The notes under the pieces: generated by a model
The model's database searches: none
What the model was told of the DNA's origin: nothing
The model's input: the letters and a program-made list of their open reading frames with translations, nothing else
Shown here: one piece after another, positions 46,140 to 59,833 of the stretch
Layout of the letters: each line of letters begins with the position of its first letter
Numbering within the stretch: the first letter of the stretch is position 1
Assembly: GCA_029582265.1 (NCBI GenBank)
Contig: CM055822.1
Span: 44,627,936-44,691,935, forward strand
Origin: Zoroaster sp. YZ-2022
Lineage: Eukaryota; Echinodermata; Asteroidea; Forcipulatida; Zoroasteridae
Length of the DNA: 64,000 nt
Direction of reading: 5' to 3'
Position numbers and translations under genes: made by a program

Positions 46140-49100
46140 AAAATTAAACCCCTCTTTCCGATCTAAAGTTTTAATTTATTAAAAAGGACAGCCCCAAAAT
46201 TATTTTGACATTCCCTTAAATGGTGGGTTATAAAGAAATTTGGGGAAAGTCATATGAAAGACGCAGGGACACCCTTATTAATTGTTGGAAAATTTTCCCG
46301 CTGGTAAGGAAGGTAAACAGATCAAGTTTCACATAAGTGCATGGGAAAGACGAAACACCAAGTATGTCTATGGATTGCAAAGAAATATTTTTATTTTAAT
46401 ATCACATTATTATATATCGTACCCTATAGATAATGCTCCTTGTTTAAGGTTTTCCCTTCTCAAATTTTTCCCCTTTCCCCGGGTAATCCTCTATACATAA
46501 AATAACACCCAGCTAATTCATCTTGTATACCTTTCACACCTCTATTCTTCTTTTGGAACAGTCCCCCCTCTCAAACTCAGACAAGCAGACTTTTAAAATC
46601 TCACTGTCCCTTAAACCAATCAAAAAACCACTTATTAAACTGTAATTCTGTCATTTTTTGGTTAAAAGGAGTTATTTTTTTTGCATGGGTTTTGACGAAT
46701 GCCCTATACATGCCCATATTATTATTAAAAAGGAAAATACCGTAACACCCCAAAAAATAATGATAACTGGAACGTCACAACAGTTTTTGGGAATTGATTT
46801 CATCACGAATTTTTAAAAAAAATCACTCGTTTTTTCACCCCCCCCCAATCCAACAAGGGCCTCTGCATATCCGTATTCTCTATGAATTGACTCTTAAAGG
46901 GAGTCCCAAGGTGATTTCCTGCCACAAAATTATGTTTTTGTATGCAAGTTTGTACATTTGTATTTCCCCTTTAAATTAAGAAATTTTCTTGATATCTCAA
47001 AATATCAGATCTTAGGTTTCTTGTCATAAAACATTTTTTTTGGGCGGTTTAAATATATGTCACTGGCCCATCGCCCTTCCGTTAACTACCATTATAACTA
47101 CTGGGCATGCATAAAATAACTACATAAACAGGCCCCCTCCCGGCAGCTTATATTAACCGTGCGCTGGAAAATTTATATATTATTTCTTCTACGGGATGGT
47201 TAATAAATTTTACAAATTTAGATAAAAAAGACATATCTCTATCCGATCTATAGAAAAGGGGGAAATTTTTTTCTTAGAATGGGGCAGTCGTTTAACATTG
47301 GTTTTAAATTTCATTGACTTTTTTTTAATAAAAGGAACTCGTCAACAAAGTAAACTTAGTACATATTTTTTTCCATACCAACAAATGACATAGGCTATAT
47401 CTACCTGCCCCAAAACTTTGAAGGGGTAAAAATTTTTATTTTTTCAGTTCACTAATGGTTTTTTTTCGATATAAGGGGGAGGCCCAAAATTTTCACAATT
47501 ATTTTTTTTTCCCTCTGTGCTTTTGGGCCCCAAAATCCCCCAGTTTAATAAAAAATTTTGATAAAAAAATTGCCCGGTTTTGGGATTTTTGCCCCGCCCA
47601 TTTTCATGTTTTAAAAAAAAAAAATTATAAAAAAAACCCCCAAAAAAAAAATCAAAAAAAAAAAAGCAACAAAAACAAAAAAAAAAATAAAAACGTCACC
47701 GCCCCGATTTTGAACCGACCTTTGACCGGTCCCGGGAACGGCCTAATAGCTTAAAAAAAACTAAACACAAAACAAAAAAAGGAAGAGGGAATGTTTTACA
47801 GGCAAAAGCCAGTAGTGGTTGGGGTTTTTTCGTGCAAATTTTAAAAATTTACATAATTAGGGTGGAGGGCGGGCCGGGGGATAGGGCAAAGGGGGCGGTT
47901 ACCACCTTCGGGACTTTTTTTATGTTTTTAATTATTTTAATTTTTTGAAAAAACAAAAAAACTGCAAAATCTTTTTCCCTTGGGAAAAATTTGACCCCCT
48001 TTTGTTAATTTCGGGCGAAGATTTTTTGGGTACTTGAATAAGAAAATGGTCACCGCCTTTTCCCTTTTAAATTTCCCGCGCAAAAAGCGTAATATACATG
48101 CATACAAGGCCATGACCATACCGTAAACATTATGACGATGCAGGCCTTTTAAGGTCACCAATAATGCTTTGCAGTCTTTATTAAGACCCTTGAGGAGGAA
48201 CATAGAAAAAACACGGTATAAAAACTTTGTTTTTTTTTTTTTAATGCCCTTATTATCAATCATAAAATGTTGATTCTCAAAATTTGAAGGGTAAGAAAAA
48301 AGGTCTTGCAACCCCAAACCCACAGTTTTTATCTATAAAACTGACAAAAATGCAATCAAAAAATCCAGTTTTGGTGCGTATTGAAATATTAAGGGATTTT
48401 TTTGGAAAATATTTTTTCCCCCCTTTTCAAAGAAGATGGTCAAGAGCAAAAATCTAAACATTTAGTTAAACCCCCGCCAAGTTACTTTGACGGTTTCCGC
48501 AAACCTTTAACGTATTCATACTTTTCTCCCCACTAAATATTAACATATCAAATGAATTTAAAAATGAGTTAAATACAATATTTTTAAAAAAAGGGTTTTT
48601 TAAAAAAACAAAATACTGTGAAAAAAAACTTAATTTTGAACATGTCTTTTTTAATTTTTAAAAAATCTTTTTTGGGAAAAAAACACTTTGGGGTTCATAA
48701 ATTAATCCCCTTTAAAAAATTTGTGTCTTGCTATTAATAAATTTTTTGTCTTTGTGTCTTTGGGGTTTAAAAAAGATGTACACCCCAACCGCTTTAAAAT
48801 AAACGCCAAAAATTCCATAAAATGTTATCGAAAGGTGTTTATAGATGTTTAAACCCAATAACACAAAGGGATGAGAAAAACCTTAAAAACACCAAAAACG
48901 AGCTACTTTTAAATTTCCCAAAAAAAAATAAATTTTTTTTGACTAAAATCACAACCATTCACCCTTATTATAACAACAAATTGTATATAATGGTGACGTT
49001 TGTTGACGTTTGTTGAGTAGTTTGTTGAGGGAAAAAGGGCATGGGGTTTTTTTAACAAAAGGAAATATCTCATGATCGGTAGAATTTTGAAGCGCTGGAA

Positions 49101-49425
49101 TCGATGTCCCCAAAAGTTTAAAAGAATTCAGTGATTGATAATAATCCCGACGAACATGCGCTTGCCTAGAACACAGGCGCGATAAATTTTTTTATTACCA
49201 TATTAAACTGCAACGCCCCCGTCATTGAGAGACGCGGATCGTGGGGAAAATTTTAGTCATCTAAACTAGGACACTGATTCATGCCTGTCGGGTGCTCTAT
49301 TGACGATATTTTTAAACCCGTCCTCAAAAAAACCATAAATAATTATCATCTTATTTCCCCTTTGTCCCAAATTTTATTAATGGTTTTAAAAACCCTAAAA
49401 GTGTTGATTTTAACACTTTCATGCT

Positions 49426-49541
49426 GTTGGCATCCCCCCAAAACGCATACTGCAATGGGGGTTCCCCGATGTAGAATGGAAAAAACTTGTCAAAACCGTC
49501 GAAATCTATTGGGCACCCGGGGTCTCCATCGTGTTTTGGTG
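49426..49541 (-). pseudogene. F5/8C exon B remnant (copy D)
   Basis: It aligns with 18,965-19,105. The acceptor-side sequence CACAGTTCACC is still readable, but indels break the frame. These may be sequencing errors rather than real decay. Confidence 0.6.
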
Positions 49542-50229
49542 AACTGTGGAAAAAAATTTAATTTCAAAACATTTTTCAGTATAATTAACTATTTTTAAAC
49601 ATTATATTCCCAAAATCCCGGGTTTAATAAAGGGTTTATAGTACTTGTATTCCCAAAAGCCAAGTCGTTACCCGTAACTTTGGTATCTTTTTACAGTTTT
49701 AGCTCATGGAAAGTATATGTCTCGACTTCCTCTCGCGCTTTGGTGGTTTCAAAATACAACTCAACCCCCTTTTCGTCCCATATCCATCATTCTGGTTGAA
49801 TAAAACACTTATGTTGACAGTGGGGGGCACAATGCTTCCCCTGAAAATTTGTTATATCCCTAAATCTTCGAACGATCACGTCTTAATAATTTTCCTATTA
49901 AACCCTTTATAATTGAAATGAATGTCCTTTTTAGGGTATTTAAATACTCATTTTTTCAATTACATAAGTTTTTATTCTAAGTTTTTAACCAAAACTGCAC
50001 GTTTCGTTGGGAGCGGGGAAAGTGTTTTGGTTTGGGGACATCATAGATCACATTGCTCATTAATCTCCAAAGTGATGATGGAGATCAATATAGATCAATG
50101 AGACGATGAGACCTGTGACGTCATGTTTAACCAAAAACCCCGGGGGGCACTAAACGTGCCGCGCCCAAAATTTTTAACACAGGTCACATCGTCTATTTTG
50201 CCCCTTAATTTTCTCTGACATTATAAAGC

Positions 50230-50430
50230 CTCATTTGGTTCCCCTCTTCATTAGTCAAAATGCAAACGTTGGTCATCATCACCGTACTTTCATTTGCCCT
50301 GACCCTTTTGGGGAAAATCCCTGCGCTATCCCCGGCCCTTTTGATCAGACCAGTGACTATACCTTGACACTAAATCAACTTTTTCCATGGATTAGCGTCT
50401 GTCCGGGAAAACCCGCCCCGCCCCAAACCC
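50230..50430 (-). pseudogene. F5/8C exon A remnant (copy D)
   Basis: It aligns with 19,910-20,121 and 29,206-29,420, with TCCATGGA and CTGGTCTGATCA.. still clear. Near its 3' end it resembles copy B more than copy A. The frame is broken, and both the GC donor context and the acceptor CAG are lost. Confidence 0.6.
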
Positions 50431-50560
50431 GTTTATTCCCCTATAAATGTCGGTTATATAATAAAAAAAATCATGCATGTTTATTTTGTGAACAAGGAAA
50501 CATCTACTAAATAATTTTAATCTACTTAATAACTTTTTCTTTATAGACTTTTAAGTTGAC

Positions 50561-51303
50561 CCCGGGAAATCGAGTTTTTTGGAAGCGATTGGGGACCTTG
50601 ATAGCATTTAAAAGTGTATTTTGGGGCAATTTTAGTGTTTTAATAAATTTCATCCTTTAATATTTTTTTAATAAAAACTTGGTTTAAAATTTTTAAATTG
50701 TAAACAATTTCCAAAAACTTGGTCAAATAATTTTTTTAAACCGACCAGATTTCCCTTTCACGTTTAAACCAAGGCCATAAACCGGGATGTGTATCCGACG
50801 TAAAGCATCAAACTCGGCAAGCTGCTAGATTTTTCAGTACGGTCCCCAAACCTCGCGAAAAACCTGGTCGTTATAAAGTTTTGTTCTGTTATTGTCCGTG
50901 AACGAGGGTTAAATGGCCTTTCATTTCAATATTGGTTTTATGTAAAAGGGGGATCGAAAATTCAAAAAAAAGTGAAAACGCAGTTAATTTTTGGGGTTCT
51001 TCGTTTTTTTTTCCCCTGATCTCAAAATTTTCATTATGATCCGAAAAAAATTTTAGGGCGGGGATATTTTCCCCCTTCGATGCTGCTGGTTGGGGGGGAA
51101 GACATGAAGCACTCGCAAAGGATGCAAAGTCACACAAAAACCCCGGGGTCTGTTTTTCGCTACGTAACGAAGCAATCGGGTTTAAAAATTTCCTAACCGG
51201 TTTGTCAGTATTCGAAAACGGTGTGCGTAACACAGTCGGCCCAAAATTAAAATTTTACCTCCGAACCAGACGTTGGAGGTCAATTTCTCATTTTTTCGAA
51301 CGT
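50561..51303. other. Unassigned sequence up to gap
   Basis: No feature recognised. Exon N of copy D would be expected here by analogy with copy B but was not found. Confidence 0.35.
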
Positions 51304-51803
51304 NNNNNNNNNNNNNNNNNNNNNNNNNNNNNNNNNNNNNNNNNNNNNNNNNNNNNNNNNNNNNNNNNNNNNNNNNNNNNNNNNNNNNNNNNNNNNNNNN
51401 NNNNNNNNNNNNNNNNNNNNNNNNNNNNNNNNNNNNNNNNNNNNNNNNNNNNNNNNNNNNNNNNNNNNNNNNNNNNNNNNNNNNNNNNNNNNNNNNNNNN
51501 NNNNNNNNNNNNNNNNNNNNNNNNNNNNNNNNNNNNNNNNNNNNNNNNNNNNNNNNNNNNNNNNNNNNNNNNNNNNNNNNNNNNNNNNNNNNNNNNNNNN
51601 NNNNNNNNNNNNNNNNNNNNNNNNNNNNNNNNNNNNNNNNNNNNNNNNNNNNNNNNNNNNNNNNNNNNNNNNNNNNNNNNNNNNNNNNNNNNNNNNNNNN
51701 NNNNNNNNNNNNNNNNNNNNNNNNNNNNNNNNNNNNNNNNNNNNNNNNNNNNNNNNNNNNNNNNNNNNNNNNNNNNNNNNNNNNNNNNNNNNNNNNNNNN
51801 NNN
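51304..51803. other. Assembly gap (500 N)
   Basis: Exactly 500 Ns, separating the poor-quality contig from the satellite contig. Confidence 0.99.
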
Positions 51804-52265
51804 TGGAACATGGATGAGTGTTACGTGACCTAAATTTCTGATATCGTTTTTGCGCGAAGCATTACGGCAGCACTCAAGGGATCGAACTGGGAGCGCAGTT
51901 GCACTGAGTCAGGGTTAGACTGGGCTGATGCGGGATCTTGTTCGATCAACAATAGAATGTTTATGTATTTTGTCCGCAACACCGACAATAATATTACTTT
52001 ATTTATTTATTGTTTATTTTATTTTGGATAATTATTTTTTGATTATTGGATGATGATTTTGAGGAGTGAGAGCGACGGCATATGATAATGAGGATGAGGA
52101 TGACGTCCAGCGTCACCATACATCATTGGCATCATCATCATGAGATGATCACCATCACCATCACTTTGCCTTGTCCCTAAATGTATTGTCCTCGAGACAA
52201 GACAAAGATCGCGGTTTGCCCGCGTCTGCAGTGCGGCTCCGTAGATAACTAAGAAAATTCAGACA
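51804..52265 (+). repeat. Partial, diverged satellite monomer at array edge
   Basis: From about 51,950 it matches the monomer well (AGAATGTTTATGTATTTTGT). Before that, the type 1 tRNA-like region is present only in a strongly altered form (GATCGAACTGGGAGCGC, then GGTTAGACTGGGCTGATGCG). Confidence 0.6.
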
Positions 52266-52559
52266 TGTCTGAATTCCTTGTAGTATAATATGTGAGCGAC
52301 ATGCCCATTTTATCCATGCGCTTATTGTCTGTCTTTGTGAATTTTTTTTTTGTTCAGTTTATTTTATTTTATTACTACAGTAGTATTATTAAGTTTTATC
52401 TGGAGGGGTGTTTGGTTTTGTTTCCCAAACATGAAATAGCGTCCAAAGGTTGAATTAAAGAAAATTATTTGGGAAAAAATTATAATAATGATAAAATATT
52501 ATTGTAGATTTTACCCTAACGTGTGATAAATTACCTTTATACAAAAGATACAAACGTTC

Positions 52560-52630
52560 TAATCGGGTGATTCGAACCCACGATCCTCCGCGTTTTACAA
52601 CAGGTGTCTTATCCACTATACCACCGTGGT
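52560..52630 (-). pseudogene. tRNA-like type 2, array copy 1
   Basis: A box TGGTATAGTGG; T arm GTGGGTTCGAATCACCC with a one-base loss, so the T stem is slightly damaged. Confidence 0.55.
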
Positions 52631-52998
52631 ATACACCAGTTCGGTCCCATTCATATGTCGATGGATAATGTAACCACGGTTCACCACGGTTCACTGAACA
52701 TTAAAGAAGGAGTCACTCCTTCCTTTCTTTTTTGGTTTCGATGGATCACCGTTGGATTTTTCGTCAAAATAACGGAATGAGGGGATGAAACCAAATTGAA
52801 GAGGCTTGTATGTTGTTTGTGTATCTTAATGTGCTTTTCGCGTTGAACACAAACTCTTTTGGGAACTTATGGACCAAAATGGCATGGTGAACCGTGTACG
52901 GTGCACCCCAATAAAGTTCTGATCATCTGTGTTTTGCGCGCAAGCGCATTGCAGCCATGCATCGTCCAAGGGTATCGAACTGGAAACGCTTGCAGGTT

Positions 52999-53070
52999 GC
53001 CACGGTGGTCTAGTGGTTAAGACATCTGATCTGAAATGCGGAGATCGTATGTTCGAATCCCAACCAAGTA
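52999..53070 (+). pseudogene. tRNA-like type 1, array copy 1
   Basis: A box TGGTCTAGTGG and B box TGTTCGAATCC intact. Acceptor ends unpaired. Confidence 0.55.
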
Positions 53071-53678
53071 GAATGTTTATGTATTTTTGTCCGCAACACC
53101 GACAATAATATTACTATTATTTATTTATTGTTTATTTTATTTTTTGAGAATTATTTTTTGATTATTGGATGATGATTTTGAGGAGGAGAGTGACGAAGAT
53201 GATGAGGATAATGAGGATGAGGATGACGTCCAGCGTCACCTACATCATTGGCATCATCATCAGCACGAGATGATCACCAACACCATCACTTGCCTTGTCC
53301 CTTAATGTATTGTCCTTGAGACAAAGACAAAGACTGCGGTTTGCCCGCGTCTGGTCACGGCTCCGTAGATAAACTAAGAGAAAATTCAGACATGTCTGAA
53401 TTCCCTTGTATAATGTGAGCGACATGCCCATTTTATCCATGGGCTTATTGTCTGTCTTTGTGAATTTTTTTTTTTTTTTTTCAGTTTATTTTATTTTATT
53501 ACTACAGTAGTATTATTAAGTTTTCTCTGGTTTTGTTTACCAAACATGAAATAGCGTCCAAAGGTTGAATTAAAGAAAATTATTTGGGGAAAAAATTATA
53601 ATAATGATAAAATATTATTGTAGATTTTACCCTAACGTGTGATAAATTATACTCTTTATACAAAAGATACAAACGTTC

Positions 53679-53747
53679 TAATCGGTGATTCGAACCCACG
53701 ATCCCCGCGTTTTACAACAGGTGTCTTATCCACTATACCACCGTGGT
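53679..53747 (-). pseudogene. tRNA-like type 2, array copy 2
   Basis: A and B boxes intact; T-stem 3' side shortened (GGTTCGAATCACC). Confidence 0.55.
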
Positions 53748-54120
53748 ATACACCAGTTCAGTCCCATTCATATGTCGATGGATAATGTAACCACGGTTCA
53801 CCACGGTTCACCACTGAACATTAAAGAAGGAGAGTCACCCTTCCTTTCTTTATTGGTTTCGATGGATCACCGTTGGATTTTTCGTCAAAATAACGGAATG
53901 AGGGGATGAAACCAAATTGAAGAGGCTTGTATGTTGTTTGTGTATCTTAATGTGCTTTTCGCGTTGAACACAAACTCTTTGGGAACTTATGGACCAAAAT
54001 GGCATGGTGAACCGTGTACGGTGCACCCTACAATAAAGTTCTGATCATCTGTGTTTTGCGCGCAAGCGCATTGCAGCCATGCATCGTCCAAGGGTATCGA
54101 ACTGGAAACGCTTGCAGGTT

Positions 54121-54192
54121 GCCACGGTGGTCTAGTGGTTAAGACATCTGATCTGAAATGCGGAGATCGTATGTTCGAATCCCAACCAAGTA
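54121..54192 (+). pseudogene. tRNA-like type 1, array copy 2
   Basis: A and B boxes intact; 72 nt. Confidence 0.55.
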
Positions 54193-54808
54193 GAATGTTT
54201 ATGTGTGTCCGCAACACCGACAATAATATTACTTTTATTTATTTATTGTTTATTTTATTTTTTGATTATTATTTTTTGATTATTGGATGATGATTTTGAG
54301 GAGGAGCGTGACGAAGATGATGAGGATAATGAGGATGAGGATGACGTCCAGCGTCACCTACATCATTGGCATCATCATCATCACGAGATGATCACCAACA
54401 CCATCACTTGCCTTGTCCCTTAATGTATTGTCCTTGAGACAAAGACAAAGACTGCGGTTTGCCCGCGTCTGGTCACGGCTCCGTAGATAAACTAAGAGAA
54501 AATTCAGACATGTCTGAATTCCCTTGTAGTATAATATGTGAGCGACATGCCCATTTTATCCATGCGCTTATTGTCTGTCTTTGTGAATTTTTTTTTTTTC
54601 AGTTTATTTTATTTTATTACTACAGTAGTATTATTAAGTTTTCTCTGGAGGGGTGTTTGGTTTTGTTTCCCAAACATGAAATAGCGTCCAAAGGTTGAAT
54701 TAAAGAAAATTATTTGGGGAAAAATTATAATAATGATAAAATATTATTGTAGATTTTACCCTAACGTGTGATAAATTATACTCTTTATACAAAAAGATAC
54801 AAACGTTC

Positions 54809-54877
54809 TAATCGGTGATTCGAACCCACGATCCCCGCGTTTTACAACAGGTGTCTTATCCACTATACCACCGTGGT
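54809..54877 (-). pseudogene. tRNA-like type 2, array copy 3
   Basis: A and B boxes intact; T-stem 3' side shortened. Confidence 0.55.
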
Positions 54878-55250
54878 ATACACCAGTTCAGTCCCATTCA
54901 TATGTCGATGGATAACGTAACCACGGTTCACCACGGTTCACCACTGAACAATTAAAGAAGGAGAGTCACTCCTTCCTTTCTTTTATTGGTTTCGATGGAT
55001 CACCGTTGATTTTTCGTCAAAATAACGGAATGAGGGGATGAAACCAAATTGAAGAGGCTTGTATGTTGTTTGTATCTTAATGTGCTTTTCGCGTTGAACA
55101 CAAACTCTTTTGGGAACTTATGGACCAAATGGCATGGTGAACCGTGTACGGTGCACCCTACAATAAAGTTCTGATCATCTGTGTTTTGCGCGCAAGCGCA
55201 TTGCAGCCATGCATCGTCCAAGGGTATCGAACTGGAAACGCTTGCAGGTT

Positions 55251-55321
55251 GCCACGGTGGTCTAGTGGTTAAGACATCTGATCTGAAATGTGAGATCGTA
55301 TGTTCGAATCCCAACCAAGTA
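55251..55321 (+). pseudogene. tRNA-like type 1, array copy 3
   Basis: A and B boxes intact; one base lost in the variable region (TGAGATC). Confidence 0.55.
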
Positions 55322-55926
55322 GAATGTTTATGTATTTTTGTCCGCAACACCGACAATAATATTACTTTTATTTATTTATTGTTTATTTTATTTTTGAGAA
55401 TTATTTTTGATTATTGATGATGATTTTGAGGAGGAGAGTGACGAAGATGATGAGGATAATGAGGATGAGGATGACGTCCATGTCACCTACATCATTGGCA
55501 TCATCATCAGCACGAGATGATCACCAACACCATCACTTGCCTTGTCCTTAATGTATTGTAGACAAAGACAAAGACTGCGGTTTGCCCGCGTCTGGTCACG
55601 GCTCCGTAGATAAACTAAGAGAAAATTCAGACATGTCTGAATTCCCTTGTAGTATAATATGTGAGCGACATGCCCATTTTATCCATGCGCTTATTGTCTG
55701 TCTTTGTGAATTTTTTTTTTTTTGTTCAGTTTATTTTATTTTATTACTACAGTAGTATTATTAAGTTTTCTGGAGGGTGTTTGGTTTTGTTTCAAACATG
55801 AAATAGCGTCCAAAGGTTGAATTAAAGAAAATTATTTGGGAAAAATTATAATAATGATAAAATATTATTGTAGATTTTACCCTAACGTGTGATAAATTAT
55901 ACTTTATACAAAAGATACAAACGTTC

Positions 55927-55997
55927 TAATCGGTGGATTCGAACCCACGATCCTCCGCGTTTTACAACAGGTGTCTTATCCACTATACCACCGTGGT
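55927..55997 (-). pseudogene. tRNA-like type 2, array copy 4
   Basis: A and B boxes intact; T stem GTGGG/CCAC with one base lost. Confidence 0.55.
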
Positions 55998-56370
55998 ATA
56001 CACCAGTTCGGTCCCATTCATATGTCGATGGATAATAACCACGGTTCACCACGGTTCACCACTGAACAATTAAAGAAGGAGAGTCACCCTTCCTTTCTTT
56101 ATTGGTTTCGATGGATCACCGTTGGATTTTTCGTCAAAATAACGGAATGAGGGGATGAAACCAAATTGAAGAGGCTTGTATGTTGTTTGTGTATCTTAAT
56201 GTGCTTTTCGCGTTGAACACAAACCTCTTTTGGGAACTTATGGACCAAAATGGCATGGTGAACCGTACGGTGCACCCTACAATAAAGTTCTGATCATCTG
56301 TGTTTTGCGCGCAAGCGCATTGCAGCCATGCATCGTCCAAGGGTATCGAACTGGGAAACGCTTGCAGGTT

Positions 56371-56442
56371 GCCACGGTGGTCTAGTGGTTAAGACATCTG
56401 ATCTGAAATGCGAGATCGTATGTTCTGAATCCCAACCAAGTA
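56371..56442 (+). pseudogene. tRNA-like type 1, array copy 4
   Basis: A box intact; B box broken by an inserted T (TGTTCTGAATCC). Confidence 0.5.
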
Positions 56443-57058
56443 GAATGTTTATGTATTTTTGTCCGCAACACCGACAATAATATTACTTTATTTATTTATT
56501 GTTTATTTTATTTTTGAGAATTTTTGATTATTGATGATGATTTTGAGGAGGAGAGTGACGAAGATGATGAGGATAATGAGGATGAGGATGACGTCCAGCG
56601 TCACCTACATCATTGGCATCATCATCACGAGATGATCACCAACACCATCACTGCCTTGTCCTCAATGTATTGTCCCTTGAGACAAAGACAAAGACTGCGG
56701 TTTGCCCGCGTCTGGTCACGGCTCCGTAGATAAACTAAGAGAAAATTCAGACATGTCTGAATTCCCTTGTAGTATAATATGTGAGCGACATGCCCATTTT
56801 ATCCATGCGCTTATTGTCTGTCTTTGTGAATTTTTTTTTTTTTTTTGTTCAGTTTATTTTATTTTATTACTACAGTAGTATTATTAAGTTTTCTCCTGAG
56901 GGGTGTTTGGTTTTGTTTCCCAAACATGAAATAGCGTCCAAAGGTTGAATTAAAGAAAATTATTTGGGGAAAAAATTATAATAATGATAAAATATTATTG
57001 TAGATTTTACCCTAACGTGTGATAAATTATACCTTTATACAAAAAGATACAAACGTTC

Positions 57059-57129
57059 TAATCGGTGGGATTCGAACCCACGATCCCCGCGTTTTACAAC
57101 AGGTGTCTTATCCACTATACCACCGTGGT
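57059..57129 (-). pseudogene. tRNA-like type 2, array copy 5
   Basis: Perfect T arm GTGGG-TTCGAAT-CCCAC; A box intact. Confidence 0.6.
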
Positions 57130-57507
57130 ATACACCAAGTTCAGTCCTATTCATATGTCGATGGATAATGTAACCACGGTTCACCACGGTTCACCACTGA
57201 ACATTAAAGAAGGAGAGTCACCCTTCCTTTCTTTATTGGTTTCGATGGATCACCGTTGGATTTTTTTCGTCAAAATAACGGAATGAGGGGATGAAACCAA
57301 ATTGAAGAGGCTTTGTATGTTGTTTGTGTATCTTAATGTGCTTTTCGCGTTGAACACAAACCTCTTTTGGGAACTTATGGACCAAAATGGCATGGTGAAC
57401 CGTGTACGGTGCACCCTACAATAAAGTTCTGATCATCTGTGTTTTGCGCAAGCGCATTGCAGCCATGCATCGTCCAAGGGTATCGAACTGGAAACGCTTT
57501 GCAGGTT

Positions 57508-57579
57508 GCCACGGTGGTCTAGTGGTTAAGACATCTGATCTGAAATGCGGAGATCGTATGTTCGAATCCCAACCAAGTA
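57508..57579 (+). pseudogene. tRNA-like type 1, array copy 5
   Basis: A and B boxes intact; 72 nt. Confidence 0.55.
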
Positions 57580-58194
57580 GAATGTTTATGTATTTTTGTC
57601 CGCAACACCGACAATAATATTACTTTATTTATTTATTGTTTATTTTATTTTTGAGATTATTATTTAGATTATTGGATGATGATTTTGAGGAGGAGAGTGA
57701 CGAAGATGATGAGGATAATGAGGATGAGGATGACGTCCAGCGTCACCTACATCATTGGCATCATCATCATCACGAGATGATCACCAACACCATCACTTGC
57801 CTTGTCCCTCAATGTATTGTCCTTGAGACAAAGACAAAGACTGCGGTTTGCCCGCGTCTGGTCACGGCTCCGTAGATAAACTAAGAGAAAATTCAGACAT
57901 GTCTGAATTCCCTTGTAGTATAATATGTGAGCGACATGCCCATTTTATCCATGCGCTTATTGTCTGTCTTTGTGAATTTTTTTTTTTTTTTTCAGTTTAT
58001 TTTATTTTATTACTACAGTAGCATTATTAAGTTTTCTGAGGTGTTTGGTTTTGTTTCCCAAACATGAAATAGCGTCCAAAGGTTGAATTAAAGAAAATTA
58101 TTTGGGGAAAAATTATAATAATGATAAAATATTATTGTAGATTTTACCCTAACGTGTGATAAATTATACTTTTTACAAAAAGATACAAACGTTC

Positions 58195-58264
58195 TAATCG
58201 GTGGATTCGAACCCACGATCCTCGCGTTTTACAACAGGTGTCTTATCCACTATACCACCGTGGT
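58195..58264 (-). pseudogene. tRNA-like type 2, array copy 6
   Basis: A and B boxes intact; small losses in the anticodon and T arms. Confidence 0.55.
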
Positions 58265-58629
58265 ATACACCAGTTCAGTCCCATTCATATGTCGATGGAT
58301 AATGTAACCACGGTTCACCACGGTTCACCACTGAACATTAAAGAAGGAGAGTCACCCTTCCTTTCTTTATTGGTTTCGATGGATCACCGTTGATTTTTCG
58401 TCAAAATAACGGAATGAGGGATGAAACCAAATTGAAGAGGCTTGTATGTTGTTTGTGTATCTTAATGCTGCGTTGAACACAAACTCTTTTGGGAACTTAT
58501 GGACCAAAATGGCATGGTGAACCGTGTACGGTGCACCCTACAATAAAGTTCTGATCATCTGTGTTTTGCGCGCAAGCGCATTGCAGCCATGCATCGTCCA
58601 TGGGTATCGAACTGAAACGCTTGCAGGTT

Positions 58630-58701
58630 GCCACGGTGGTCTAGTGGTTAAGACATCTGATCTGAAATGCGGAGATCGTATGTCTGAATCCCAACCAAGT
58701 A
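58630..58701 (+). pseudogene. tRNA-like type 1, array copy 6
   Basis: A box intact; B box altered (ATGTCTGAATCC). Confidence 0.5.
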
Positions 58702-59320
58702 GAATGTTTATGTATTTTTGTCCGCAACACCGACAATAATATTACTTTATTTATTTATTGTTTATTTTATTTTTTGATTATTATTTTTGATTATTGGATG
58801 ATGATTTTGAGGAGGAGAGTGACGAAGATGATGAGGATAATGAGGATGAGGATGACGTCCAGCGTCACCACATCAATGGCATCCTCAACAGCACGTGATG
58901 ATCACCAACACCATCACTTGCCTTGTCCCTTAATGTATTGTCCTTGAGACAAAGACAAAGACTGCGGTTTGCCCGCGTCTGGTCACGGCCTCCGTAGATA
59001 AACTAAGAGAAAATTCAGACATGTTCTGAATTCCCTTGTAGTATAATATGTGAGCGACATGCCCATTTTATCCATGCGCTTATTGTCTGTCTTTGTGAAT
59101 TTATTTTTTTTTTGTTCAGTTTATTTTATTTTATTACTACAGTAGCATTATTAAGTTTTCTCTGAGGTGTTTTGGTTTTGTTTCCCAAACATGAAATAGC
59201 GTCCAAAGGTTGAATTAAAGAAAATTATTTGGGGAAAATTATAATAATGATAAAATATTATTGTAGATTTTACCCTAACGTGTGATAAATTATACTCTTT
59301 ATACAAAAGATACAACGTTC

Positions 59321-59389
59321 TAATCGGTGGGATTCGAACCCACGATCCCCGTTTTACAACAGGTGTCTTATCCACTATACCACCGTGGT
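59321..59389 (-). pseudogene. tRNA-like type 2, array copy 7
   Basis: Perfect T arm GTGGG-TTCGAAT-CCCAC; two bases lost near the anticodon arm (CCCCGTTTT). Confidence 0.55.
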
Positions 59390-59761
59390 ATACACCAGTT
59401 CGGTCCCATTCATATGTCGATGGATAATGTAACCACGGTTCACCACGGTTCACCACTGAACATTAAAGAAGGAGAGTCACCTTCCTTTCTTTATTGGTTT
59501 CGATGGATCACCGTTGATTTTTCGTCAAAATAACGGAATGAGGGGATGAAACCAAATTGAAGAGGCTTGTATGTTGTTTGTGTATCTTAATGTGCTTTTC
59601 GCGTTGAACACAAACTCTCTTTGGGAACTTATGGACCAAAATGGCATGGTGAACCGTGTACGGTGCACCCTACAATAAAGTTCTGATCATCTGTGTTTTG
59701 CGCGCAAGCGCATTGCAGCCATGCATCGTCCAAGGGTATCGAACTGGAACGCTTGCAGGTT

Positions 59762-59833
59762 GCCACGGTGGTCTAGTGGTTAAGACATCTGATCTGAAAT
59801 GCGGAGATCGTATGTTCGAATCCCAACCAAGTA
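59762..59833 (+). pseudogene. tRNA-like type 1, array copy 7
   Basis: A and B boxes intact; 72 nt. Confidence 0.55.

Larger units (their letters stand above)
46140..50560. repeat. Large duplicated segment, copy D (degraded)
   Basis: Collinear with 14,700-20,163 and about 21,120-21,230 of copy A, with frequent small indels and inflated homopolymers. It lacks the 18,369-18,620 MITE and the 20,164-21,119 insertion, as copy B does. Confidence 0.8.
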
